Shown one piece after another: positions 1-11,803 of a stretch of DNA of 64,000 bases. The notes under the pieces are model-generated. The model searched no databases, had not been told where the DNA came from, and worked only from the letters and a program-made list of their open reading frames with translations. The stretch comes from Amoebophrya sp. A120 (Eukaryota; Sar; Dinophyceae; Syndiniales; Amoebophryaceae), in NCBI GenBank assembly GCA_905178155.1, contig CAJINV010000002.1, positions 4,022,947 to 4,086,946 on the forward strand, in the 5' to 3' direction. Within the stretch, counting starts at the first letter, position 1; every line of letters starts with the position of its first letter. A program made the position numbers and the translations under genes.

Positions 1-279
1 TAACTGGAAGTTTTCGCCTTTTGGGCGGCGATGTGTGGATTTGAGTAGTTTGTTGACTTTTTTTTTGTGCATCATCAGGGATAGGAAGAACAAGTAGACT
101 CTCTCACTTTTTTAGTGAAGCCAAATTCGGTACTCCATCAGTTCTGCTATCTCGTAAGTGTGTACTTGACTGCGGTCGTGCTCAATTTTTTGCAATTGCA
201 CCTAGCCTAGAAAAATTTTTATTTTACACGTTTATAAATTTGGATTTCGGTTTCATACAACTACATTTTGCCATCCAAG
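1..279. other. upstream non-coding stretch
   Basis: AT-rich leader before the first gene. I see no coding frame, repeat or RNA gene in it. Confidence 0.5.
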
Positions 280-2014
280 ATGATGTTCCACTCGCGAAAA
301 TCCCCAAAATGCCCGCGGCACCCCACATTGGCGGCAGCATCAAAGCGGTCCTCCTCCCAACACCGCATGTTGACGTTTCGACCGGTGCAGCTTCGGCTCC
401 TATCGTCGACGGCGCTCCTCTACAGCTTCTTCGCAACTTCTCCCGTCGTGCAGGCTATCGCGTCGACAAACACAGACTATCAGCTGCGTAACAATTTCCA
501 GACGAGTGAGGCGAGTTTCTTGCGGAACAGCACGCTCGCAAATTTTGACGGCAAGAACCTACTGAATTCGGCATCACCTTCGAGCTACCAAAAAATTCGA
601 GTAGGACCTCAGCAGGTCGTCCAAGAACCAGCCCAAACTTCTTTTCTCGGCCTTCCGAAGCGGCCCGATCATCTCATCCCTAGTTCTCTCAAATACCCCA
701 TCATCACCGGGTTCGCCGCGTCTATCTATGGCTTGGTGAACGCCCGCCGGGAGCAGATGCGCCGGCGGGAAAACCGGCTGAAAAGGCGGGAGCAAACACG
801 ACGGAACAGATACAATTTCCTGACAGGAGCAGCTGGAGCCCCTACAGCCCCCGCGCCGCCGGGCGCCGGTGACCTTACTGGCATGGTTTTCTATCCTCGC
901 GGCGCGCGGGGCGCACTGTGGAACCCGTTTTTTCACGAAAATTATAACAACCTCCTCGCGCGCGGTAGTGGACATACACATAACGCAGTACACGGAGTCG
1001 CAGAGCCCCGAAGGATCAACATGCGGGATTTTCTGACCGCTTCCAACGCATCCTCCACCACCTCGGCGTCTGCCTCAAACTTGGTTTTATCCAGCTCTTC
1101 ACCGCCATCCCGGTCTCGAACCATCTCGGGGTCCTCGGCCGGGTCGGCTTATTCCGAGGACGTCGGAGGTTTGTTCAGTGGTGGTGGTGGTGCGGCTGCT
1201 GGGAGTAGTACTAGCCCTGCTGGAGCTTTTGACAATACTTCTCTGCGTCTACTTCTGCCTGGAGCAGTTGGTAGTTCTGTAAGCAGTAAGACACAAAAAT
1301 CTGCAGTCCAACCGTTTGAAAGGAACTATCACACCGCGGCAGGAACAGCAAGCTCCCTTGAGCAGCAGCAGCAGCAACATCCGACGTACTACAACGTCCA
1401 CCACCACCCGGGGCCGACTACTTTTCCCGGTGTGGAACAACATCAGAAGAAGCACGGTTGCGACTTTGCAGCTCATCGTAGTACTACAACTGGAGGACAG
1501 CAAGACGGAATCCTCGATAGTAGAAACGACAGCAGCGGGGCCCATAGCCGAAGCAATTCCATGGAAGTAGATGTCAACACGACGATGCTGCACCCTCCTC
1601 CCTCCTCTTCCGCTGGAGCCTCCCGCAGCTCGTGCACATTCGTGTCTGCGGACGGAGGGGGCTCTAGTGCGGCAACACTGCCAGAACAGCAAATGAATTT
1701 TCGTGCCGCAGCCGGAGCCGCGACTTCTTTCGCGACGGCGCAGAATGAGGAAGATGACGGGAGGACCTTGCAAGTAGAAGCCAGAACGCCTGCGACCAAC
1801 AGCTTTCATTCCGTGCAAGAAGGAGGAGGTGGCACTCCTGTAGTACAACAAGCAGGAGGTGCTTATGCGCACGCAGGAAGGAGCTCTTTCGAAGATTTTT
1901 CCGAGTCGTTAGCCATAGCGGGGCTCGATGTGGTTGTTGCTCCACCTCCGCTGCCAGTCTTGCAAGATGTTTTCGCAGGAGATGTTCCAGGTGGTGGCTT
2001 CTACTCCGAGCGGG

Positions 2015-2046
<32 letters not shown>

Positions 2047-2370
2047 GGGTCTCACGCAGATTTCATGGACGATGAGGACCACATCGAACACAGCAGGGGT
2101 ATCAACAGGAACCGTGAAATGTTTTACGGCGAGGACAGTGTGCCGTGGTTTCACCATCTGCTGCGAATCAACGACATCTCAGTGCCAACTACGGGAAGTA
2201 GAACGACATCAGCAGGTGCAAGTAGAGGACCAACAACTACTGCAGGGTCATCAACTACTGGAACTGCTGCTGCTGCTGCTGCTGCCACTCCCGAAACCTC
2301 GGCCGCGGCGACCATGCGGAGTTTCACCAATGCAGCGAGCTATTCGTACAGCTGTTTACCCCCCTGTTGA
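280..2370 (+). CDS. low-complexity secreted-like protein, unknown function
   Basis: Single open frame of 696 codons from two adjacent ATGs (280, 283) to TGA. A basic N-terminus is followed by a hydrophobic run (LLSSTALLYSFFATSP, about residues 45-60) and a plausible signal-peptidase site after VVQA, so export or membrane targeting is likely. A basic stretch around residues 155-185 contains many Arg (REQMRRRENRLKRREQ). The rest is Ser/Gly/Ala/Thr-rich with a Gln run near 1363-1380 and nine consecutive Asp near 2018-2044 followed by acidic residues. I recognise no catalytic domain. Unlike the genes downstream it contains no introner. Codon use is GC-rich at third positions over the whole frame, which supports real coding; the function is unknown. 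Confidence 0.65.
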
Positions 2371-3703
2371 TGTGGACTTAGGTGGATAATCAGGGATGGA
2401 ATGCAACTACTAGAGGAGAAAATGCAGTGTATGTTCAAGGTCTTCATGTTGAGGTAGAAGTACTAGTAGAACTAGAACGTCGGGGCTTTCGTGCTATAGG
2501 TTTCTTCACGAGAAGATGAGAATGACGAGGGATGGTGCAGCAGCACCCCTCGAAATGCAAATGCACACAGGAAATCATGCTTCTAAGGAGAAGTTTTTGA
2601 TGTCGATATAGATGTGAATGCATTCAGATTGAATCTCTTCAATGAAAGACGAAGAATATTAGTACGTCGAAAATGTTTGTTTCTACTCCGCAGCAAAATG
2701 TACTTTTCCCCTTGCTTTTCTAGTACGGGCACCGGTACGCACGTTCGTTGTTCGCAGCATTTCGTACCACTGTTCTCCTTTTTCATGGTCGTAGAAATCC
2801 CCACGTAGTTTTCCGCAAGATGAAGGTGGCATTGACTTGTAGCATGGAAAGCATGTTAGATACATTTTTTGCTTATTGCACATCTTTAGGTGCAAGAGCT
2901 AGAGCATGAACTAAACCCCGTCCTCGTCCACTCAATCTACCTCCCCTTTCGGCTTACAAAGGAAACTGAAGAACTTCGTCCTCGTTGTACATCAAAGAAG
3001 CACAAACCAGAAATCATGCTGTCGGTATGATATTTGCATTCCAAATATTGAAGATTTTCGGCGCTGCTCCTTCGCTATCGTCCAAAAGGAAAAAAAAATG
3101 AATTGCGTGCACCGTCGTGGGTCGTACATCGTCCTCTCGTTCTTCTCCGTAGATCGGTTGCGTTTTTATGGAAAATAACATTTTGAACGTACAATGAAAC
3201 GTACCTATCGGTCGTCATTCGTCCATCAAGCTGTTCGTCCACACGACCGTCGTACCACAACTATCATAGCTTGCTACAAGAAGCGATTTTTATATACGGT
3301 TATTTTCATGATGCGTGTATGATGATAGATGACTTTGACGACTTCACCTATGTTGATTCCGACAACGTTTATTCCAGGTTAACAACCCAATCTGTGAACA
3401 AGACTTCGAGTTCTTACACTCTAAACACCACCACTACTCCTCGTTTTTTTCTCTCGAGAAATCAACAACTCCGACTTTTCTGTCTTCTGACAACAACCAC
3501 TACTGCTCCTCGTTTTTTTCTCTCGAGAAATCAACAACTCCGACTTTTCTGTCTTCTGACAACAAAAGTTTTCAACATCAACTGCGCTCAACAAGTTAAA
3601 GCATCTGCTTAAGCTTGTTGCAAAACCAAGAACTTTTTCGTTCCCCCTACAACCAGTTCTAAAACCACTGTTCGCGTTCTCGCAAACACACAACCCCATC
3701 AAA
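2371..3703. other. intergenic region with one tandem repeat
   Basis: No convincing coding frame. It separates the low-complexity gene from the four-gene array and should hold the promoter and 5' leader of array gene 1. The only structure seen is the 69-bp tandem duplication listed separately. The sequence just before the next start is CATCAAAATGG, a good eukaryotic start context. Confidence 0.5.
3428..3565. repeat. 69-bp tandem duplication, two copies
   Basis: Two head-to-tail copies of a pyrimidine-rich unit (contains CTCCTCGTTTTTTTCTCTCG and CAACTCCGACTTTTCTGTCT) at a 69-bp spacing, with only a substitution or two. It lies about 140 bp upstream of array gene 1, so it may be in a 5' leader or promoter. 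Confidence 0.85.
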
Positions 3704-6700
3704 ATGGTTCTCACTGCCCAGAAGCTTCGCATCGCGGCTTTGGCCGCCGTTGCGCTCGAAGACCAGCGGACCCTGCACGCCTGGGCCGCGGCTTTGACGC
3801 GTGGCCGTCAAACGACCTCTCTCCGCCACGGCCGTGGGTCGCTGTTGCGTGAGTCCCGCGCCCGTCGCGAGCAGCTGGCCTCCGAATTCATCCTGGTCAA
3901 AAAGCACACGAAGGCGCTAGAGGCGGGCGCTCTGACTGACCTGAAGACCGCGGTTGCGGCCGCTATGGATACACGCGATCAGACGGATGACGCTAATGCG
4001 ACGGATGACGAGAAAACCACTGCCGATGCTGATCTGCTCGCTGCTGTGACAACTGCAGTTGACGCCGCGTACCAGGCTGCGATCGACGCTAAGCAGATCA
4101 CGGAGGCCGTCCCCGCCGAAGTGACACAACACATCACCGACATTATTACTGCCCGGGTTGCTGGCGAGGCCGGCGGCGGCGCGGCAGTCACCGCTGCCAT
4201 CGACGCGCTGTCCGCTTCGATTCCGGATGTTGTTGCACAACCCACGACGCTGGCCGAACAGTATCCAGGGGAAAAGTGCACCAGATGGTAGTTTTCACAA
4301 GTACTTAAGTGTTCATCCTGGCTGTGGAGGTGTTGCTGGATACGACTAGCACTATGTAAAATTGTGAATTTCAATATAGAATTATCGGTGCAAGGCGCAC
4401 CCGCACGCGCAGGTCAGGACCAGGAGCTCGACGTGTACGCAGTTTGTCACCTGCTATGTAGTTCTGCTATATGGCCACTGACGCTATTGATTTACATGTT
4501 CAGCATGTCGCGCTTTTACTTTTTTATAGATACTGTATCAGGATGCATGAGCATGTTGCAATCTTCTGTCCAGCACTACTTACAGGAGACAGAGACAGTG
4601 ACACAGACAGACGACAGTGGCTACTCTTGTCAGCAACCGGTGCAAAAAATAAAAAACTAAAGTCTCTGCTTTCGCATTTTCCGGATTTCATACTTGAAAA
4701 AAGGATTTATACATTTAGATATGTTCTTGGAAGTGGAACTAGAGCATCGGTGCACTTTTGCTCTGGACAGCCCTGCTGACACTCTCGCGACCACGATTGT
4801 GGATGCCGGCACCGACGATACGGCGGGTGCGGTCACCGCCGCGGTGGGAACGGCCTTAGACTCCCTCGTCGACAAGGAAATCGATGGCACTACAATCACC
4901 CAAGAAATGGTCGACGCCGCCAAGGCTGACGTCGTTACCGCAGCGACCACCGCTAATGCAGACGCAGGCGCTATTTCAACGGCGATCCAAACTGCCGTCC
5001 AAACGGCCATTGACGATGCTGCAACTGCGGCACCAACTTTTACGCCGACGGCGGACCCTACCAGCACGGCTTTGGTGAAGGACTTTGTCACCGGCAATAC
5101 CGAAACTGAACTTGATGACATCAAGACCGCACTGGGATCGGTTCTGTCTGTATCATAAGGAAGAATTCCCTCACTCCGTAGTTGTACTCGAAGTACAGAT
5201 CATCTTAGGTGCAGCACCAGCACATGATGCTGCGTGATGTGGTACGCAATTGCAATGAGGCAGGGTTCTTCATTCATTTCGTATACGATGCATAAACTAT
5301 TTCGCTTGCCTGTTTATCGTTTTTTAGTTAGAGCCACGGGCGCAGCATGTCTGTGTAATAGGCGGGACTAGAAGAGTCGAGCTGCTATTAGCAATCTGGG
5401 ACGTCGAGACGTCTCTTTTACATTAACTATAGCCGCAAGTAATTATGACGAAGACAAAGACTAGAGAAAAAGAAATGATCGCAATCGCTGTTTTTCTTTT
5501 TGTTTTTACAAAGTAAGACGAAGCGCCCGCCGCGCTCGTTTCCATTCATGCCGGACAGCAACCTCAGTCCTGCCCATCAAAACGCACAACTCGTGATGTA
5601 GTAGGTTAGATCGCGCAACAAGAACATCTATACATAGTTCATGGTTCTCGCAACGGTCTGCTTCGAGTAAATGCGGGGGGGGGGAGAGTTTTGCTAGTGA
5701 CAGACCACGGCTGGCGTCCCCGCTGAGGCGGAAGGCTTGGACGACAAGATCACTACTCTCGCGGATTTGGTTAAAGCGGGTACCACCGTATGCATCACAA
5801 ATGATATGTCTGGGTCTGGAGCAGTAGTTTTGCCATAAGGTGAAGATGTGAGTAAAGCTGGATCATAGGAGGACAGTAGAAAAAGCTGTGTTGCGGATCA
5901 ACAAGAAGAGCAAACACTTACAGTTGCACACCTTGTATGCTGTTCTCTTGGTGGTACGTACCTGTACGCAGTGAGCGATTTTGTAGTTTTTGAAAAGCGT
6001 ACACCTACTTACTGTAAACTTGTAATGCTCTTGTGCGAATTTCAATTTTCGCACAAACCTTTACCTAAAAAACGCATCACAAACAAGCGCACGTTTCCAG
6101 CTCTAGACATATTTGCAGTTGATACGCGGAGGGCGACGCCTATGAGGAGGCGGTCGACGCCCTGGCGCTGCTTGTGGACGCGGCTAAAAAAGCGGCGGCG
6201 GATGCTATCCTCAGTAAAAACGTGCATTCCAGCACTCCATGATATTGATTTGTCATGCAAATGACCTGCATGTTGATATGATGTTCCACATGTGCATGTC
6301 GATTTTTCTACTCATGCGCAGTCCCATGAGGCATGCTTTCCAATGTTGCAGCTGTGGAATTCGACAATGCAGGAGCTGTGCCCTAATCAGGATCGATAAG
6401 AGGGGCAACGCCAATCTATATCTGTGGCGCGGCTTTTAATATAGCCACGCACGACCACTTCTTCGCCTGCGTTGTCGAAATGTGAAGATGTCATGCGGAA
6501 ATCACAAAGCTTTTGGATTTGTCTAGCAGATTCCCCATCTTGTTAGCTCTGGTGGGGTGCGGACGTTTTTACACAGGATAGTGGCGTCGACCACGGACGC
6601 CCCGGTAAACGGCAGCGACGTTAACGCCACTATGCATTGCAAATATGTCTTGTCCTGGGTCTGAAACTGAATTATTAGCATGAATGCAAATGTTCGGTCT

Positions 6701-7063
6701 GCAGGTTTCGCTTTATTCGCATCACCTTTCCAGAGGGCCGCTCCTCGGAATCAATGCGGGTTGTTCTAGCATCACAAATTCTATTGTTCAGAAGGTCTTT
6801 CCTCTTTGATCTTGATGCCTAGCTGTATCCTGCATGACCAATGTTGCCTCCTCGGGTGACGAAGAGTGGGCGCTTGTTTTGCTGTGTCCACGACAAAAAT
6901 GTACAGGTTTATTCTACTATGATGTGGTCCACCACCACCACGACCAGACCTAGCATCACAAAGAACTTGCCATCAAAGTCTTTCAGATGAGGACCCAGAC
7001 ACCTATTTGCAGTGGATAGTCACCACCACAGCTGCACCAGCGGCCGAAGCACCTTCCTGCTAA
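3704..7063 (+). CDS. array gene 1: Ala-rich helical repeat protein (391 aa, six exons)
   Basis: Exons 3704-4261, 4775-5150, 5708-5788, 6130-6205, 6586-6630 and 7024-7063, obtained by removing five inverted-repeat elements each with one 5-bp flank copy; the sum is 392 codons ending in TAA. The N-terminus (LRIAALAAVAL) is mildly hydrophobic, followed by a basic segment. The body is Ala/Asp/Thr-rich with heptad-like helices (e.g. LLAAVTTAVDAAYQAAIDA) and no known catalytic motif. The end of exon 4 (EEAVDALALLVDAAKKAAAD) matches genes 2 and 3 almost residue for residue. The C-terminus is TTTAAPAAEAPSC. Read without excision, the frame seems to stop in the fourth element (AILSKNVHSSTP), which is misleading. 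The second intron can also be read as GT-AG (5150-5703), likewise in frame. Head of a four-gene tandem family; function unknown. Confidence 0.8.
4262..4769. mobile_element. introner, family I, in array gene 1
   Basis: Begins TATCCAGGGGAAAAGTGCAC and ends GTGCACTTTTGCTCTGGACA, so its ends are inverted repeats. It sits at the same codon as elements 12662 and 21773, so the insertion predates the gene duplications; the flanks (AACAG/GCCCT) no longer match. Excision with 4770-4774 joins Gln to Ala-Asp in frame. Confidence 0.75.
5151..5702. mobile_element. introner-like element, unassigned, in array gene 1
   Basis: Starts TATCATAAGG and ends TAGTGACA; the ends pair only weakly (AAGAATTCCCTC against GGGGGAGAGTTTT). 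Genes 2 and 3 lack it, reading straight through the matching Ala-Leu-Thr codons. Excision with GACCA (5703-5707) is in frame, but so is a GT-AG intron 5150-5703, so it may be an ordinary intron. Contains an eleven-to-thirteen G run near 5675. Confidence 0.55.
5789..6124. mobile_element. introner, family A, in array gene 1
   Basis: Left end TATGCATCACAAATGATATG then TCTGGGTCTGGAG; right end TAGACATATTTGCAGTTGATA. Diverged family A ends. Absent from genes 2 and 3 at the same codons. Excision with CGCGG (6125-6129) restores Thr-Glu-Gly-Asp in frame. Confidence 0.8.
6206..6580. mobile_element. introner, family B, in array gene 1
   Basis: Starts TATCCTCAGTAAAAACGTGC and ends GCGGACGTTTTTACACAGGATA. 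Shared with genes 2 (13773) and 3 (22891). Flanks GATGC/GTGGC. It contains an in-frame TGA at 6239 that would end the protein early if the element were retained. Excision with GTGGC joins Ala-Asp-Ala to Ser-Thr-Thr. Confidence 0.85.
6631..7018. mobile_element. introner, family A, in array gene 1
   Basis: Left end TATGCATTGCAAATATGTCT, right end GACCCAGACACCTATTTGCAGTGGATA. Flanks GCCAC/GTCAC (4 of 5). Shared with gene 2 (14161) but missing from gene 3, where the homologous codons near 23234 are uninterrupted. Confidence 0.9.
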
Positions 7064-7448
7064 GCGGTGGAGCACGAATTATTTCATCAGGAACAAGAAG
7101 CTGTGGAAGTAAATGAAACGGAGGCCTCCTCGTGTGGTCGCAGCATTTTCCACAAGGTACCTAATTCATTCCCAATCTAGGGGGCATCGCATTCGAGACA
7201 CCAAATTCTAAGCATCACACATCACATAGGACTAGGTCGCGCAGTCAGACCAGCGCGAACCTCGTGAGGGCCGGAATGGGTTAACCACCTCTGTGGCCCC
7301 ATTTTTGTTCTCCCGTGGCCAGCCCCTGCCTACAAAAATGGTCTACGCCGTGGGAGTGCAGGAAGGGGACACACAGCCGTTGCCAACGCCAATGCCCGCC
7401 ACGCCCATAACGATGCACGACCTGGAAAGAAGATGAAGATGGCGCGCA

Positions 7449-7469
7449 CGCATGCTAGAGAAGCATGCG
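7449..7469. other. perfect 8-bp hairpin
   Basis: CGCATGCT, five-base loop, AGCATGCG, followed about 30 bases later by a T6 run. In the second spacer copy the arms are slightly changed (about 14974). Could be a terminator or small RNA structure; no other support. Confidence 0.3.
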
Positions 7470-7826
7470 CGGCTTATTCTCGCTCACCTCTTTTTTATGT
7501 TCACACACTAGAAAGGCACATCCTGACGTCTATGATGCGAATATGTAGAATCTAGCGGGCTCGTAGCCCCTCTCTCCGGCGACGTGGTGGCCGAGCAAGC
7601 TATGTGGGGGCACTCGCCTCTCGTAGCGAGCCGTCACCACTCGCTAGCGACCTCTGTTGGGGAGGGTCCGGGACTTGTTGCAGCCTCTGTTGCACCCGGC
7701 GTTGATACCTCTTTGCGCAGTGCTGGAGCACGGTTCGACCCACGTCTGTGGGCGGACAAGTGGGACGTCCCGCAGCCACCTCTGTGGCGCGGGCGTTGCG
7801 GTGCGGTCCCTGTTGCGCGCCCCGCG

Positions 7827-7905
7827 ACTGCATTTAGTTGTACATAGGACGCTGCGACACTGCATTTAGTTGTACATAGGACGACTGCATTTAGTTGTAC
7901 ATAGG
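7827..7905. repeat. 22-bp motif, three clustered copies
   Basis: The unit contains CTGCATTTAGTTGTACATAG, at 7827, 7859 and 7884, with a fourth copy at 9022. The second spacer has two clustered copies (15351, 15376) plus 16514. The one-unit difference explains the 32-bp offset change between the spacers. Confidence 0.85.
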
Positions 7906-8007
7906 TTTTGTGTTTCACTCTATATGCGTGGCGTGATCTCTCATGATGTCGTCCGGGCAGCAGAGCTCTTGATGGCAAGTCGGCCCGCCTCATCCTTGGA
8001 TTAAGGT

Positions 8008-10528
8008 ACGGAGGTGAAGAATGCAGCGCCCTTGCCTCTTATCTTCCTCTGCTCGAGATATTTTTCCTACCAGTGTGTAACTATTCTCCAAGCCAGGAGG
8101 TAGCAGCATGGACGGCACGTAATGGAGCGAACACAAGACACGACAAACATGCAAATTCTTGAGCAGAGATTTGGGCGCAGGCACTGTTTTCTTCACTTGT
8201 GTGCATAGGATCAACTCTGGTCCTCCAGAGTGTCTGCGTTCGCAGCGTGGTGTCCTGATCTCATTCCGGCACTCCTCGTCTGTCCTATCTGACTGCCTCC
8301 CTCTTCCTCCTCACTAGTACACTTTAGGGTGGTGAGAAGATCGCATCTCCTCGTACTATCGTTGTGGTAGAGCAACTCGAACATCGTCTATCCCGCAACA
8401 CGTTTCACAACTCATTCTGACCGATGACCGGTTCCCAGTCTCCTTCTTTTCATGTTCATTTTCATATCAATACTTTCCATCATGTTCATTTTGCATCTGA
8501 AGCTCCAAAAACAAATTATACACCTAACAAAAAATATCAAGTACTATCGCCCTTGCAGTACAACCAGTTGCATTTATACGAATCGGAGAAATTCATTCTC
8601 CGAAACGTGAAAAATGAAAACTGTCAAACGGATTCAGAGACCGCAGCACACTTCTGTCATGCATGAAATTTTGCAACTAGTGTAGTACGAGCTAATTCGA
8701 TACTTTTACACTGGATATCCCGTAGTTGCCCCCAAACCCGCTCATTGTGCTGTGCAACCCGAAGTTCTTCGGTTTGAACTTAAACGGCTTCATGTGCTTG
8801 GTTTGGTTCTTGGCATGGATTGGTGGGAGGTTTGTTTTCGCCTGCGCCTGGTCATGGTGTGTGCTTTCGTGGTGTCGGTCTGTATCGTGGTTGTCTGACA
8901 CCGTGGACTGGTTCCCGCCCGTGCGATAGAATGTGCTTGTCGGCGCTTGCTCGATGCTGTTCGTGTGCAGTGGCACCGTGCGCTCTGGGACCTCTTCGAA
9001 GTAGGGGGAAAGCAACCCGCGACTGCATTTAGTTGTACATAGGACGCTGCGACAAAGCAGCACGGATACACTTTTCTACAGAACCCTAGTCCGCCACTGA
9101 GAAGGGTGTGGCCTTGACCTTTTGTTAAGAACATTCGGACTAGAGCTGCGACCCCATGCGGCCGCAGAGCTGCGGGGATTTGGGAATTTGTGTTCGCCTC
9201 ACGATGACCAAAATGCTACCCAAATCACATCATGGATCAGGTATCAACAGGGCGGAAGCTGTGGAAGTAAACGAAACGGAGGCCTCGTCGTGTGGTCGCA
9301 GCATTTTTCCAGAAAACGTTTTTTCACCGATAATTACATTATCCTGTGCAAAAGTATCTTATACTCGTACTAAAGTTTTGCAGTGAGTTGTTCCACTTCT
9401 ACGTACTGCATGACAATAAAGCTGCGTCAGTGGTCACGGTTCTCCAATTTAGCATTGTAGGCAGCATTTTCTTCCCCCCTGAGATTTTTTGTCATGCGAT
9501 AAGTACTTGATAGCAGTAGCACCAGGACCACTCAGTGTAATATCCACATCCAGGAGAGGACCACTCACTGTCACCCGATTAGTACGAAGGAGGTACGACT
9601 TTGCATCAATGCATAACCGATCACGACGAAGGACGACTTCCGCACGGAAAAAAAGGAGAAGACCACCACGTGAGCATCTACGTCTAAAGAAAACTGCTTT
9701 TCTCATATGAATTTTACTTAATGTTTAACTTTAACTTTAGTACAAATTTACAACCAAAGCGCCTCACTTCTCTCGTTCTTTCACGAAGATTTACAATAAT
9801 TTCATTTTTCACCGTTTTTAGCAAGAATTTATTTGACTGTCATCACTTCACATGATCTAATATTTTTCAGAAGCATATGTCACAACATCAGTTTCGTCGA
9901 GGAAGTCAACTGTTTTTAATTTCCAAGTTTAACGTTATTTTCCAATGTGATTCACAACTCAGCGTTTAGAAGTTTAAGTTTTACAACATACTCAACATGG
10001 TCCAGCACATCGGACGAAAATTTTTTGTTTCCATGATTTCAGATCCATTTTTAGCACATCATATTCTTTCAAGTAGTAGTTCCCCTAACGTACATTAAAT
10101 ATTTTTCCCCCCCGGTCGTCCTCGTGGCCCTTCCGCTCTGCCTGTGGCTCCCTCTGGAGCAGCTTCGGAGTAAGTAGCTAGAAGTAGTAGAGCATCGATT
10201 TGATGTTCTCCACCTCTACTACAACTCCTGCTGCGCACTAAAAAAATCGCAGGTAGACAAGAAGGCCTGGAAGGGTCCAAGAGGCAAGCCGCAAACTTCT
10301 CGTGATTGCTTTTAACAATCCTCTTCAAATGCTTGTTTCAGCGCGATAATTATCGGATCCCGATAAATACTTAAGAACTAGGAAGAAAAATAAAAAAAAG
10401 TCCAAGTAAGAATACAAATAGTATAGCTGTACCCCAGTTTTTACTATCAGTTTCTGTTTCACTCCTTGAACTTTATCCCTGTTTCACTACTAGTTTCCCA
10501 AGAACGGAGGTGGCTGTTGCAACATAAA
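8008..10528. repeat. apparently identical tract, copy 1
   Basis: Matches 15500-18020 without a difference that I could find, while both flanks differ by several percent. The change at the right edge (10529/18021) is abrupt. This fits recent gene conversion or unequal exchange in the array. Confidence 0.75.
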
Positions 10529-10881
10529 GCAAGCTCGACGGAACAACGTACAAAATTACGACTAGAAGAGGTACTAGTCGAGAGCGACTTCTTGTTGTGT
10601 ACAAATCGTCATTCACAGGCTTGTACGTACGCTAGATCTACTTCATGTAGCGGGGAATAGAAAGAAAGGATGAACATACGCCGTGCCCAACCAGGCATAA
10701 ACATCATAAATAATTTCGTCCACGCGCCGGCCGGGCGAGACTGAGGCTGAGACACCAAAAGCGCCGCCCGAAGTCATATGCTACAAGAACTCTAGCGGCC
10801 GTTAGAAATTTGCGGATCCCGTAATTTTCTGTTGCAACATCATGCTGCTGAACATGAAATAAATTTTTTCCCCCAAAACTA

Positions 10882-10899
10882 CTATTTTAGAAAAAAGTA
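10882..10899. other. empty target site of the 1.64-kb insertion
   Basis: CTATTTTAGAAAAAAGTA occurs once here and twice in spacer 2 (18377-18394, 20038-20055), where it brackets the insertion 18395-20037. Sequence on both sides continues collinearly with spacer 2. Confidence 0.9.
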
Positions 10900-11803
10900 A
10901 AAAAACATCGCGGCAACGGCAAGCAGTACAAGTGCAACACGTTGTAGTACGAGAGCTGCTTTTAGTCCGTTTGCTTCTCGTTGTGCACCAGCAGCGACCT
11001 GTTCCTCCCTGTTTGATATTTCCGGACGGGGGAGGTGCAGCTGCTGGAGCGTTCTGTTCTCGACTGTGGTGTGTAGTTGTTCAGATCTTCAAAGTCATAT
11101 TCGTCCGCCTCTCGTTCGATGGAACTACTACAAGCAGGTCGTTTATTTTCCTCGTTTCGCTACACTATTCATCGTTCACATCTCTATAACTTCTACGCTC
11201 AGCGATTCGTTCTCGCGTCGTTTGTTTCTTTGTTCAAGTTCGTGGATAGTTTGAAATTTTCGTTCGTCCGCATGACAAAAGTCGTTTTTTTGCGTAATGC
11301 ATTATGGCAGCACATCAAACCCGCAGCACGGTGTTTAGAACACTTTATTTGCATATGATTATCGTAAAAATGTTTCGAGAATAAAGGGTTGCACTTGCTG
11401 CTGGAGCGATGAATTTCTTGCCGATTTACACATTGTCTTGTCCCGATAGTTGTACTTACTCTACGTGGTATTTTGATTTATTAATGTGAACAGGTTATGT
11501 GTTGCGCTTGCGACGAAGTTTCAGTTTGGTAGGTATCGATTTATCATCCCGTATGGATAATTCGCACTTCCCTGCAGATCTGTAACCAACGCCTCTATAA
11601 CAAACTCCCTGTAAGAAGAATCGGAGGAGGAATCTTGCTTATTCCTCGTCCCAGCTCCTAGGAAACTGCTTCACACGTCAACATAAAACTTTCAAGCATA
11701 AAACTACGGATCGCAACGAACAGTACAACTACAAGTACATCATCGCAGCACGACGACGAAGTAGTCCACGACGTCGCGAGAACAACAACAACAACCTTCA
11801 ATC

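Larger units (their letters stand above)
7064..11803. repeat. array spacer, copy 1 (between genes 1 and 2)
   Basis: No supported gene. It aligns with 14593-20926 over most of its length: about 95% alike at 7064-8007, seemingly identical at 8008-10528 (offset 7492), then about 90% alike to about 11300. Several open frames here are the same in both copies and have no coding features I trust. It contains a motif of about 60 bp (GGAAGCTGTGGAAGTAAA...GTGGTCGCAGCATTTT) twice, near 7089 and 9250, and four copies of a 22-bp motif listed separately. The part near gene 2 (10880-11800) is also related to 23880-24250, so all the spacers share an ancestor. Confidence 0.85.

Noticed and set aside
5150-5703. 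Canonical GT-AG intron in array gene 1
   Set aside because: Not excluded: it is in frame. I list the interval as an introner-like element because of its TAT...ACA ends and its absence from the paralogues, and give the alternative there.
8692-9063. Conserved minus-strand frame present identically in both spacers (also 16184-16555)
   Set aside because: The whole surrounding tract is identical at DNA level, so conservation says nothing about coding; part of the frame is the 22-bp repeat.
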